This document shows, piece after piece, positions 27,342 through 35,731 of a stretch of DNA of 64,000 bases; the stretch's first letter is position 1, and each line of letters starts with the position of its first letter. This DNA comes from Kaistia hirudinis (GTDB lineage: Bacteria; Pseudomonadota; Alphaproteobacteria; Rhizobiales; Kaistiaceae). The DNA lies in NCBI RefSeq assembly GCF_014196455.1, contig NZ_JACIDS010000004.1, positions 620,001 through 684,000 of the forward strand. The letters are read 5' to 3'. The translations under genes were made by a program, and so were the position numbers. The notes beneath the pieces are model-generated. The model saw nothing but the letters and a program-made list of their open reading frames with translations. It was not told the DNA's origin and searched no databases.

Positions 27342-28355
27342 ATGGCGCGCTCGAAAGTCTCGCTTCAGGATCTGGCCGGCCGGCTTGGCGTGTCCGTCAA
27401 GACGGTTTCGGGCGCGTTGAGCGGCGATGCCTCGATCCGCATGGCCGAGGAGACGCGCAAGCGCATCCGCACGCTGGCCGACGAGCTCGGCTACAGACCC
27501 AATCTCGTTGCCCGCGGCATGCGGCAGGGCGTCATGCCGATCATCGGCATCGTCGCGGACGGGCTGATCACGCAGCCCTTCGCGACCGAGATCATGCGCG
27601 CCTTCGACAACTCCGTGCGCACCGACGGGCTTTCGGTGGTGGTGACCAGCACCGGTAGCGGCCGCTCGGTCGAGACGAGTGTCGGCGAATTGCAGCGCTT
27701 CATGCCGCGCGCCATCGCCTATGCCACCATGTATCACCAGGTCGTCGACCTGCCGCCCGCGGCGCGCGATGCGATCGCGCTGATGATCAATTGCCGTGGC
27801 ACCGACGAGGCGATTCCGGCCCTGGTGCCGGCCGAGCGGGATGCCGCCGAGGCGATCACGCATCGGCTGATCGAGGCCGGACGGCGGCGCATCGCCTTCT
27901 TCAACCTGCCGGGACTGCTGGCCGGCACGCTGCGCGCCGAAGGTTTCCGCGCCGCTCACCAAGAAGCCGGCGTCGCCATGGTCCAGGACTGGATCCGTCC
28001 GGCGACGCGCGGCACCTATTCCAACCAGGCGCGCAGCCTCGTTCTGGAGCATGTCGCGGACCTCTTCGCCGGCCCGGACCGGCCCGACGCCATCCTCTGC
28101 GGCAATGACCGCGTGGCGCTCGAAGTCTATGGCGCGCTGCGCCGTCACAACCTTTCCATCCCGGACGACGTCGCCGTCGCGAGCTTCGACAATCAGGTCG
28201 AGATCGCGGCGCGGCTCGATCCGCCCCTGACGACCATGGCGCTGCCGCACAGGGCCATGGGACGACGCGCCGCCGAAATCCTGGCCGGGCACGGCGCCCC
28301 GGCCCGAGCCATCGAGGAGATACCGTTCCGCCTTGTCGAACGCGCTTCGGTCTGA
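27342..28355 (+). CDS. LacI-family transcriptional regulator
   Basis: 337 residues. The N-terminal helix-turn-helix VSLQDLAGRLGVSVKTVSGALSGD and hinge GYRPNLVARGMRQG are typical; in most members the motif reads VSRALN, here VSGALS. Residues ~60-330 form the sugar-sensing domain: GIVADGLITQPFATEI, DAILCGNDRVALEVYGAL, VASFDNQVEIAARLDPPLTTM. It precedes, in the same direction, a sugar importer and a GH32 enzyme, so it very likely represses that operon and releases it on binding a sugar such as sucrose or a fructo-oligosaccharide. Candidate operators flank it. Confidence 0.9.
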   Translation: MARSKVSLQDLAGRLGVSVKTVSGALSGDASIRMAEETRKRIRTLADELGYRPNLVARGMRQGVMPIIGIVADGLITQPFATEIMRAFDNSVRTDGLSVVVTSTGSGRSVETSVGELQRFMPRAIAYATMYHQVVDLPPAARDAIALMINCRGTDEAIPALVPAERDAAEAITHRLIEAGRRRIAFFNLPGLLAGTLRAEGFRAAHQEAGVAMVQDWIRPATRGTYSNQARSLVLEHVADLFAGPDRPDAILCGNDRVALEVYGALRRHNLSIPDDVAVASFDNQVEIAARLDPPLTTMALPHRAMGRRAAEILAGHGAPARAIEEIPFRLVERASV

Positions 28356-28392
28356 GGCGCAGCGGTCCGGTCCATAGAGGGAGAGAAATGCC

Positions 28393-29700
28393 ATGAAAAT
28401 GCGTCTGAGTAATCGTTTACTGACGGTGCTTCGCGCCACGACCATCGTGGGTGCGGGCTTCGCGGGCCTGTCGGCGGCCGAGGCGGCCAATCTCAAGCTG
28501 ATGTTCCAGGGCGATCCCTATGAGGTGAAGATCATCACCGAGACCGCCAAGAAGTTCGAGGCGGCCAATCCCGGCACGACGGTCGAACTGATCAACACGC
28601 CGCATGACGCCTATAATGAGAAGGTCGGCGCGGCCGTCTCCGCCGGCGCGCTGCCCGACATCATGGAGCTCGATGCGCCGTTCCTCGCCAATTATGTCTG
28701 GTCGGGCTTCCTGCAGCCGATCGCGCCCTATATCGACAAGGCCGTGCTTGACGACATGACAGCGTCGAACATCAGCCAGGGCACCTATCCGGTCGACAAG
28801 CAGCTCTATGCGACGGCGCTGGTCGATTCGACCGTGGCGCTCTATGGCAGCCGCAAGCAGCTGACCGAACTCGGCATCCGCATCCCGACCTCGGTCGACG
28901 ATGCGTGGACGAAGGATGAATTCGTCGCGGCGCTGGAGAAGCTCGCGGCCTCGGGCGTCAAATGGCCGATCGATCTCTTCCGTGCCTATGGCACCAAGAC
29001 CGAGTGGATCACCTATGCCTATGAGCCGGTTCTGGTCTCGATGGGCTGCGACGTGATCGATCGCACCACCTGGAAGGCCGGCGGCACGCTCGACGGCGAG
29101 AAATGCGTCGAGGCGGCGAAGCTGCTGCAGAGCTTCGTGCAGAAGGGCTGGGTCGTGCCGCAATCGGCGGGCGGCAACCAGTTCTATGCCGAGGGCCGGC
29201 CGGCTGGTCTCGCCTGGGGCGGTCACTGGTTCTATGCCGAGGCCAAGGCCCAGATGGGCGATGATGTCGTCGTGATGCCGCTGCCGAAATTCGGCGAGAA
29301 GAGCGCCAGCCCGAACGGCACCTGGATCTACGCGATCACCAAGAACGCGTCCGATCCGGCGCTCGCCGGCAAGTTCCTCTCCTTCATGCTGCAGGATCCG
29401 GAGTATCGCGCCGCCTATCGCGAGCATGCCGGCTTCCCGGGTCTGAAGTCGTTCGCGGCCGACTCGCCGCTCTACGCTTCGGGTGGCGCCATGGCCGTCG
29501 CCTTCGAGCAGGCCTCGAAGAGCGCCGTGCCGCGTCCGCCGCATCCGGCCTATCCGACGATCACGCTCGCCTTCCAGCAGGCGATGAACAACATCTTCGA
29601 CGGTGCCGACGCCCAGGAGGAACTCTCCAAGGCGGCGAAGAAGATCGACGCCGACATCGAGGACAATGAGGGCTACGCGCCCTTCGGCCAGGCCAACTAG
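28393..29700 (+). CDS. CUT1-family extracellular sugar-binding protein
   Basis: 435 residues with a signal peptide (MKMRLSNRLLTVLRATTIVGAGF, cleavage likely after LSAAEA). The ATG at 28393 follows GGGAGAG by 7 bases. The mature protein has the SBP_bac_1 layout: LKLMFQGDPYEVKIITETAKKFEAANPGTTVE at the start, DIMELDAPFLANYVWSGFLQ, and AGLAWGGHWFYAEA in the second lobe. It is the receptor of the two permeases downstream. A candidate LacI operator lies within codons 6-10, inside the signal-peptide coding region. Confidence 0.92.
   Translation: MKMRLSNRLLTVLRATTIVGAGFAGLSAAEAANLKLMFQGDPYEVKIITETAKKFEAANPGTTVELINTPHDAYNEKVGAAVSAGALPDIMELDAPFLANYVWSGFLQPIAPYIDKAVLDDMTASNISQGTYPVDKQLYATALVDSTVALYGSRKQLTELGIRIPTSVDDAWTKDEFVAALEKLAASGVKWPIDLFRAYGTKTEWITYAYEPVLVSMGCDVIDRTTWKAGGTLDGEKCVEAAKLLQSFVQKGWVVPQSAGGNQFYAEGRPAGLAWGGHWFYAEAKAQMGDDVVVMPLPKFGEKSASPNGTWIYAITKNASDPALAGKFLSFMLQDPEYRAAYREHAGFPGLKSFAADSPLYASGGAMAVAFEQASKSAVPRPPHPAYPTITLAFQQAMNNIFDGADAQEELSKAAKKIDADIEDNEGYAPFGQAN
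28409..28420. promoter_or_regulatory. Candidate LacI operator inside the signal-peptide codons
   Basis: GTAATCGTTTAC is palindromic with one mismatched pair and a central CG, the shape of a LacI-family operator. It lies inside the coding sequence, 16 bases after the start codon. Binding here would block transcription just downstream of the promoter. Confidence 0.45.
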
Positions 29701-29701
29701 G

Positions 29702-29728
29702 CCGACGCGCCCGGTCGCGCCGCGTCGG
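29702..29728 (+). other. Intergenic stem-loop between binding protein and permease genes
   Basis: CCGACGCG (29702-29709) and CGCGTCGG (29721-29728) form a perfect 8-bp stem with an 11-base loop directly after the binding-protein stop, with no T-run. Hairpins here are known in other importer operons to protect the upstream mRNA and keep binding protein in excess over permease. Confidence 0.5.
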
Positions 29729-29765
29729 ACGATACGGCGCGATCCAAAAGCTGGGGAGGAGCATC

Positions 29766-30689
29766 ATGTCGATCCGTGAAGTGCCGGCCGCCATCGGTCG
29801 CCGGCGAAGGGCGCTGTGGGACGGGCGCGTGCAGGAAATCGCGATGCTGCTGCCCGCGCTGGCGCTGATCGCCGTCTTCCTGCTGCTGCCCTTCCTGTCC
29901 TCGTTCCGCATCGCGCTCACCAATGAGCGGCTGATCCCGCGCCCGGTGCCGCCACGCTTCGTGGGGCTCGGCAACTTCCAGCAGATCCTGACCGACCATG
30001 ATTTCTGGCGGGCGCTGTGGAACGTGGCGCGCTTCACGCTGATGGTGCTGCCGGTCCAGTGCGGCTTCGCGCTCGCCATCGCGCTGCTGCTCAATCAGAA
30101 GCTGCCCTTCCGCAATTTCTTCCGCGGCCTGTTCTTCCTGCCGGCGATCACCTCGATGGTCGTCGTCTGCGTGATCTGGGCGACCTTGTTCCAGTATCCG
30201 ACCGGCCCGTTCAACCAGATCGTCGGCTTCCTGTCTTTCGGGCTGGTGCAGCCCATCGACTGGCTCGGCGATCCGAACTGGTCGATGCCGGCGATCGTGC
30301 TGCTCTCGGCCTGGCAGGCCTATGGCTTCCAGATGATCGTCTATCTCGCCGGCCTGCAGGGCATTCCGGAATCGCTCTATGAGGCGGCGGAACTCGACGG
30401 CGCCGGGCGCTGGCAGCGCTTCTGGCATGTCACCATGCCGTCGCTGCGCCAGACCCATGTCTTCGTGCTGATCATCACAACCATCCAGGCGTTCAAGCTG
30501 TTCACGCAGGTGAACATCCTGACCCAGGGCGGTCCGCGCGGGACCACCGATACGCTGGTCCACTACATGTTCACGGCCGGCTTCGTCGACCAGCGGCTCG
30601 GCCTCGCCTCGGCGGTCGCCATCCTTCTCTTCTTCATCGTCCTGGTCGTGTCGCTGGTGCAGCGCTTCGTGGTGAGGGACCGCAAATGA
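29766..30689 (+). CDS. CUT1-family sugar ABC transporter permease (MalF-like)
   Basis: 307 residues with six predicted membrane helices. The EAA loop is EAAELDGAGRWQRFWHVTMPSL, where the cytoplasmic ATPase docks. An N-terminal hydrophilic leader with many arginines stays in the cytoplasm. The ATG is preceded by GGGGAGGAG. With the next gene it makes the channel. The operon contains no ATPase gene, so it must borrow one from another locus. Confidence 0.92.
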   Translation: MSIREVPAAIGRRRRALWDGRVQEIAMLLPALALIAVFLLLPFLSSFRIALTNERLIPRPVPPRFVGLGNFQQILTDHDFWRALWNVARFTLMVLPVQCGFALAIALLLNQKLPFRNFFRGLFFLPAITSMVVVCVIWATLFQYPTGPFNQIVGFLSFGLVQPIDWLGDPNWSMPAIVLLSAWQAYGFQMIVYLAGLQGIPESLYEAAELDGAGRWQRFWHVTMPSLRQTHVFVLIITTIQAFKLFTQVNILTQGGPRGTTDTLVHYMFTAGFVDQRLGLASAVAILLFFIVLVVSLVQRFVVRDRK

Positions 30690-31579
30690 CCACCATCTCC
30701 GGACCGGCCCAGATGGCCGCACAGACGCCCTCGCGTGTCCCGCGCGACTGGAGCGCCGTCATCAAGTTCGTCGCCGTGCTGATCCTGGCGCTGGTGATCG
30801 TCTCGCCGCTGTTCCTGCTGGTGGTGGCGAGCCTCAAGGCCGATCGCTTCCAGATCCTCGCCGATATGGGTTCGTTCCGCGCCTTCTGGGTGTCGGATCC
30901 GACGCTGCAGAATTTCCGCGAGGTCTGGACCTTCTCCGGCGCGCTGCCCTTCGGCCGCTATCTCTTGAACTCGCTGGTCATCCTGTTCGTCACGGTCCTC
31001 GGCGGCGTGTTTCTCAATTCCATGGCGGCCTTCGTCTTGGCATGGGGCCGGCTGCCGGGGCGGGCGATCATCCTCACCGCGCTGATCGGGCTCTATATCG
31101 TGCCGCAGGAATCGATCGTCCTGCCGCTGCTCACCCTCGTCAACCGCGTCGGCCTGTCCGACAGCTTCGCGGCGCAGATCCTGCCCTTCATGGCGAGCCC
31201 GCTCTATATCTTCCTGATCTACCAGTTCTTCATCCAGGTGCCGCGCGACATCTATGATGCCGCGACGGTGGATGGCGCCGGGCCGTTCCGCATCTATTGG
31301 TCGGTGTTCCTGCCGATCAGCCTGCCGGTGCTGGCGACGGTCGCCATCCTGCTCGGCATCGAAACCTGGAACCAGTATCTGTGGCCGCTGATGGTGACGC
31401 AGACCGACCGGGCGCGCCCGATCTCGGTCGGCATCGCCTCGTTCTTCGGCCATGACAGCGTCTATTGGAACAGCGCCATGGCGGCCTCGGTCATGATGAT
31501 GATCCCGGTGCTGATCTTCTATCTCGCGTTCCAGAAGTGGTTCGTCAGTTCATTCATCTCATCGGCCGTCAAAGGCTGA
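30686..31579 (+). CDS. CUT1-family sugar ABC transporter permease (MalG-like)
   Basis: 297 residues, six helices, with the EAA loop as DAATVDGAGPFRIYWSVFLPIS and the MalG-type ending FLAFQKWFV-like (YLAFQKWFVSSFISSAVKG). Its ATG overlaps the preceding stop (ATGA). It completes the membrane channel with the MalF-like partner. The GH32 gene follows 21 bases later. Confidence 0.92.
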   Translation: MTTISGPAQMAAQTPSRVPRDWSAVIKFVAVLILALVIVSPLFLLVVASLKADRFQILADMGSFRAFWVSDPTLQNFREVWTFSGALPFGRYLLNSLVILFVTVLGGVFLNSMAAFVLAWGRLPGRAIILTALIGLYIVPQESIVLPLLTLVNRVGLSDSFAAQILPFMASPLYIFLIYQFFIQVPRDIYDAATVDGAGPFRIYWSVFLPISLPVLATVAILLGIETWNQYLWPLMVTQTDRARPISVGIASFFGHDSVYWNSAMAASVMMMIPVLIFYLAFQKWFVSSFISSAVKG

Positions 31580-31600
31580 TCCCCCGGGAATGCGACCATC

Positions 31601-33286
31601 ATGAAGATCGATCTTGAGCTCAATGCCGGGGAGACGCTGCATGTCTTCCAGAAGCCGGCGGGCGATGCGACGGCCTCGTCCGTGACGCTGACCACCGCCG
31701 ACGGCGCGGAGCAGCGCCTTGCCGGTCCCGCCTCGGATGATTTCACCCGCAGCATCGCGACGCGCCTTGCCGGCGGGCCAGCGTCGCTCGCCTTCGACGA
31801 GGGGGATACGGCCGTCTCTCTGGTCTATGCCTTCGATCCGACCAAGGTTGCGGGGCAGGGCATCCGGACGCTCTATACCACGGAGCGCAACCGGCCGAAC
31901 GCGGCGCGCTACCGCCTGCATCTCGCGCCGCCCTTTGGCTGGATGAACGACCCGAACGGGCTCTCGCAGGCCGGCGGCTTGGCGCAACTCTTCTACCAGC
32001 ACTATCCGCATAGCCTGCGCTGGAACACCATGCATTGGGGTCATGCGGTGACGGCCAATGGCATCGACTGGACGCATCAGCCCGTCTTCCTGTTGCCGCG
32101 GCCGGAACTGCTGGCCGACGACGCCAAGGTCGGCGGCGTCTTCTCGGGCTCGGCCATCAACCTCCCGGATGGCGGGCTCCGCGTCTATTATACCGACCGC
32201 CAGGACGACCGGACGCCGAACTGGGAATGGCAGATGACGGCCGTATCGGACGACCGCGTCGATGTCGGCCCCTCCGTGCCGGTGGTGACGGAGGTGCCGG
32301 AACTGCCGGGCCTCGGCAAGAATTTCCGCGATCCCTATGTGTTCAAGGGTCCCGACGGGCTCTGGAAGATGCTGCTCGGCGCCGGCGATGACACAGCCGC
32401 GCTGGTGCTGCTCTATGAGACCGAGGACGCCGCCGGTGTGGAAGGCTGGCGTTTTGCCGGCGTGGTGCATCGCGAGCCGACGACGCAGAATCTGCCCGCC
32501 GAATGCCCCTGCATGGTGGCGCTCGATGGCGAGGGCGAGGGCCTGCATGTCCTCATTTTCGGGCTTCTCGGCTCCCGCGACGAGATCAGCCGCCGCCGCA
32601 ACATCACGCTCGCGCTGGTCGGTCGTTTCGACGGCCGCATCTTCACGCCGATCGCCCGTGAAGAACTCGACTATGGGACCGATTGCTACGCCTTCCAGGG
32701 CATCGCCGGCACCGACGGGCCGCTGGGGAAGGGTCCCTTCGGCATTTCCTGGGCGGCGAACTGGACCGATGTCTTCAAGGATCGCGACTATCCGAGCGCG
32801 ATGACCTTCCCGCGCCGGCTGGTCTGGCGCGACGGGGCGCTCTCGACGCCCGTCATCGAGACGATCGAGACGCTGCGGCGGCCCGAGCCCGCCATCGGGA
32901 TCGCGGCGGACGGACAGGCGGTGCCGCTGGCCGATGGTCTCGCCGAGATTGAAATCAGCCTTGCGGAGAAGGGCGCGCCATTCGATCTCGCCTTCCGCCA
33001 CCCCGACTTCGGTCTCGCGCTCTCCTATGCGGACGGCAAGCTCGAGCTCGGCTTCAAGGCGCCGGGCAGTCGTCCCTCGCCGCGCTATTTCATCGAGGAC
33101 ATCGCGCCGGAGAGCCTCCGCATCTTCGTCGATGTCGGCCTCATCGAAATCTATGTCGACGATGGCCGCTGGTGCCTCACCAAGCGCATCGACAGCGACG
33201 CGCCGATCGAGGCGATCACGCTCACGGCAGCGCCCGGCACGATCGGGGCGGCCAGGCTGCACCATCTGCGCCCGCAGGGGGGCTGA
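31601..33286 (+). CDS. Glycoside hydrolase family 32 (beta-fructosidase: invertase/levanase type)
   Basis: 561 residues. All three catalytic motifs are intact: WMNDPNG (aspartate nucleophile), FRDPYVF (transition-state stabiliser) and ECPCMV (acid/base glutamate). A C-terminal beta-sandwich (residues ~410-555) completes the GH32 plan. There is an added N-terminal domain of about 105 residues before the catalytic five-bladed propeller. No signal peptide is present, so it acts in the cytoplasm on sugar brought in by the importer upstream, splitting terminal fructose from sucrose, kestose or fructo-oligosaccharides. Sequence does not show whether phosphorylated sucrose is preferred, but no PTS genes are nearby. 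Confidence 0.93.
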   Translation: MKIDLELNAGETLHVFQKPAGDATASSVTLTTADGAEQRLAGPASDDFTRSIATRLAGGPASLAFDEGDTAVSLVYAFDPTKVAGQGIRTLYTTERNRPNAARYRLHLAPPFGWMNDPNGLSQAGGLAQLFYQHYPHSLRWNTMHWGHAVTANGIDWTHQPVFLLPRPELLADDAKVGGVFSGSAINLPDGGLRVYYTDRQDDRTPNWEWQMTAVSDDRVDVGPSVPVVTEVPELPGLGKNFRDPYVFKGPDGLWKMLLGAGDDTAALVLLYETEDAAGVEGWRFAGVVHREPTTQNLPAECPCMVALDGEGEGLHVLIFGLLGSRDEISRRRNITLALVGRFDGRIFTPIAREELDYGTDCYAFQGIAGTDGPLGKGPFGISWAANWTDVFKDRDYPSAMTFPRRLVWRDGALSTPVIETIETLRRPEPAIGIAADGQAVPLADGLAEIEISLAEKGAPFDLAFRHPDFGLALSYADGKLELGFKAPGSRPSPRYFIEDIAPESLRIFVDVGLIEIYVDDGRWCLTKRIDSDAPIEAITLTAAPGTIGAARLHHLRPQGG

Positions 33287-33294
33287 ACGGACGG

Positions 33295-33321
33295 CCGAAG
33301 CGCGCCGACACCCCGCTTCGG
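33295..33321 (+). terminator. Possible terminator hairpin after the GH32 gene
   Basis: CCGAAGCG (33295-33302) and CGCTTCGG (33314-33321) make a perfect 8-bp stem with an 11-base loop just after the GH32 stop. There is no T-run, so it is a weak candidate for the end of the fructoside operon. Confidence 0.35.
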
Positions 33322-33443
33322 CAACGGCCAGCCTGCCGCGTTTCGACTGCGCGGGGTCTTTCGCGAAAGCCCTATGACTTTCGCCGCGATTCCGATTATG
33401 GACGGCGCGCATCGAAACCGCCGGCTGGCCGCGAAAGACATTC

Positions 33444-34697
33444 ATGGCATCGCATCTTGCAATCTGGATCATCGCCCTCCTTGCGACGGCGGGCGTCATC
33501 CTGCGGCCCTGGCGGCTGCCGGAGGCGGTCTGGGCCGTCAGCGGGGCGGTGCTGCTGGTCGTTCTCGGCCTGCTGCCGTTCTCCGACGCCGTCATCGGCG
33601 TGCGGAAGGGAACGGATGTCTATCTGTTCCTGATCGGCATGATGACGCTGGCGGAGCTCGCCCGGAAGGAGGGGCTCTTCGACTGGCTCGCGACCATCGC
33701 CGTCCGCCATGCGCGCGGCTCCGGTTCGCGGCTGTTCTGGCTGGTCTATGTCGTCGGCATCGTCGTGACGGTGTTTCTCTCCAACGACGCGACGGCCGTC
33801 GTGCTGACGCCCGCGGTCTATGCGGCCGCGCGCGCCGCCGATGCCGAGCCGCTGCCCTATCTGCTGATCTGCGCCTTCATCGCCAATGCCGCGAGCTTCG
33901 TGCTGCCGATCTCGAACCCGGCCAATCTGGTGATCTATGGCAGCCAGATGCCGCCGCTCTCGGTCTGGCTCGCCACCTTCGGGCCGGCCGCGATCGTGGC
34001 GATCGCGTTGACCTTCGTCTCGCTCCGCCTCGTCCTGCGCGCCAGCCTGCCCGTGGCGATCAAGACCGACATCGCGCCCGTCCGCCTCTCGCGCGGCGGC
34101 CTGCTGGCGGCGATCGGCATTGCCGTCACGGCGATCCTCCTGCTGATCGCGTCCGCGCTCGGCTGGGAGCTGGGCCTTCCCACCTTCGTCGCCGGCGTGC
34201 TGACGGCCGCCTTCATCCTGATCGGGAGCCGGCAATCGCCCTGGCCCGTGGTCCGGGACATATCCTGGGGCGTGCTGCCGCTCGTCGCGGGGCTTTTCGT
34301 CCTGGTGGAGGCGTTGCAGACGACCGGCGTCATCGATGCGCTGGCCGCGGTCACGCAGCGCTTCGCCGCGCAGTCGATCGGCTGGACGGCCGCCGGCGCG
34401 GGCGTCGTCGTCGCGCTGGCCTGCAATCTCCTGAACAATCTCCCCGCGGGCCTCATCGCCGGTTCGACCGTCGCGGCGGGCCAGTTGCCGGCGCCGATCA
34501 CCAATGCGGTGCTGGTCGGCGTCGATCTCGGGCCGAACCTCTCCGTCACGGGATCGCTCGCGACGATCCTCTGGCTGGTGGCGCTGCGGCGCGAGGGGCA
34601 GAGCGTCGGCGCCTGGCGTTTCCTGAAGATCGGCGCCGTGGTGATGCCGCCGGCCCTGATCGGGGCGCTGGCGGCACTGCACGTCTTCGCGCGCTAG
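33444..34697 (+). CDS. ArsB/SLC13-type anion permease (CitMHS/arsenite-like superfamily)
   Basis: 417 residues, about ten to eleven membrane helices. ALLATAGVILRPWRLPEAVWAV, VVTVFLSNDATAVVLTPAV and ANAASFVLPISNPANLVIYG are classic ArsB/NhaD-superfamily segments, with the paired SNDAT and SNPANL loops of the two inverted halves. It could export arsenite or carry an organic or inorganic anion; no ars regulator or reductase is nearby, so arsenite is uncertain. It starts with ATG at 33444 after a 157-base gap, so it may be its own unit, and converges with the next gene. Confidence 0.8.
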   Translation: MASHLAIWIIALLATAGVILRPWRLPEAVWAVSGAVLLVVLGLLPFSDAVIGVRKGTDVYLFLIGMMTLAELARKEGLFDWLATIAVRHARGSGSRLFWLVYVVGIVVTVFLSNDATAVVLTPAVYAAARAADAEPLPYLLICAFIANAASFVLPISNPANLVIYGSQMPPLSVWLATFGPAAIVAIALTFVSLRLVLRASLPVAIKTDIAPVRLSRGGLLAAIGIAVTAILLLIASALGWELGLPTFVAGVLTAAFILIGSRQSPWPVVRDISWGVLPLVAGLFVLVEALQTTGVIDALAAVTQRFAAQSIGWTAAGAGVVVALACNLLNNLPAGLIAGSTVAAGQLPAPITNAVLVGVDLGPNLSVTGSLATILWLVALRREGQSVGAWRFLKIGAVVMPPALIGALAALHVFAR

Positions 34698-34718
34698 GGC
34701 GAGGGCCGCCGCCAGCTC

Positions 34719-35534
34719 TCAGGCGGCGGCGATGTCGTCGAGGAAGCGCTTGAAGATCGGATCGAACTGGTCCGGCGCATCCCAGAAGGGCGCGTGGCCG
34801 GAGCCGGGGATCAGGAATTTCTGCCCGCCCCAGAGATTGCCGACCGGGATCGTGTCGACGAACTCGACATTGATATAGGGCTCGTTCGAGCCGTTCAGGA
34901 TCGCGATCGGCGGCGTATCGGGGCGGGCGACGATCTCCGCCTGGTTCTTGCCGGCGTTCTGCGCGAACTTCGCGATCATCATCGCGCGGGCGCGGCCATC
35001 GGTGCGGGCGACGGCGGCGTGCAGCATCTCGTCATAGGGCAGGCCGCAGGTGCCGCTCGCATAGTCGAAGACGTCCTGCTCGGTGAAGTGCTCCTTGCCG
35101 GTCAGGTCCATATGCGGCCCCGGCCGGAAGCCCTTGCCCATATCCTCGCCGGCGACCGGCGGCGTGCCGGTGATCATCAGTCCGCGCATGCCGGGATAGA
35201 GATCGATCATCTCGAGCGCGATATGCCCGCCGAGCGACCAGCCGAAGATCGCCGCGTCGGCGATACCGAGTTCGGCAAGGACCTCGGTCAGCGCATCGGC
35301 ATAGCCCTGCATGGAATAGCTGCGGTCGGGATCGAAGGCGTTGCTGGAGTCGCCATGGCCCGGCAGGTCGGCTGCGATCAGCCGGTAGGTGGCGCCGATC
35401 GGGCCTTCGAACTGGTTGCGGAAGACTTCGCCGGTCGAGGAATTGCCGTGAATCATCAGGACCGGCATGCCGGTGCCTTCGCTCTCGCGAATGCCGATAT
35501 CGGCGTGGCTCGTTCGCAAGGTGTATTTCTTCAT
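34719..35534 (-). CDS. Alpha/beta-fold hydrolase (paralogue of the gene at 10536-11411)
   Basis: 271 residues. MIHGNSS (oxyanion hole), DLPGHGDSS, GWSLGGH (serine nucleophile) and GSGHAPF (histidine) identify the fold. It shares with the 10536 gene the same order of blocks: SNAFDP-like, YS-GYA, MITGTPP, RTDGRARAMMI and the closing F-DP-F. There are no extra domains. It is divergent from the HAAT binding-protein gene, which suggests it may act on the imported compound. The substrate is unknown. Confidence 0.85.
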   Translation of the reverse strand: MKKYTLRTSHADIGIRESEGTGMPVLMIHGNSSTGEVFRNQFEGPIGATYRLIAADLPGHGDSSNAFDPDRSYSMQGYADALTEVLAELGIADAAIFGWSLGGHIALEMIDLYPGMRGLMITGTPPVAGEDMGKGFRPGPHMDLTGKEHFTEQDVFDYASGTCGLPYDEMLHAAVARTDGRARAMMIAKFAQNAGKNQAEIVARPDTPPIAILNGSNEPYINVEFVDTIPVGNLWGGQKFLIPGSGHAPFWDAPDQFDPIFKRFLDDIAAA

Positions 35535-35731
35535 CGCTAACCCCCTTCTGGTTGCCGCCCGACTCGGCCCGGATGATGGTCAAAAATACGGCAGGCTGAA
35601 AGTCCGTCCATCCCTTGAGCAATTCTGTGGCTGGCCGGATGAAAGTATCTTTTCAAGCTGACGTGGCCATGCGTAAATTGTCAATCATCAAACCTGCCGT
35701 GCGCATGTCGGCTGGAAAAGGGGAACGCGTC

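Noticed and set aside
31559-33595. 678-residue minus-strand open frame
   Set aside because: Antisense to the GH32 gene, whose catalytic motifs are intact on the plus strand.
34705-34730. 9-bp hairpin GCCGCCGCC/GGCGGCGGC between two convergent genes
   Set aside because: The right arm is made of the final alanine codons of the hydrolase and there is no T-run, so it is probably chance, not a terminator.
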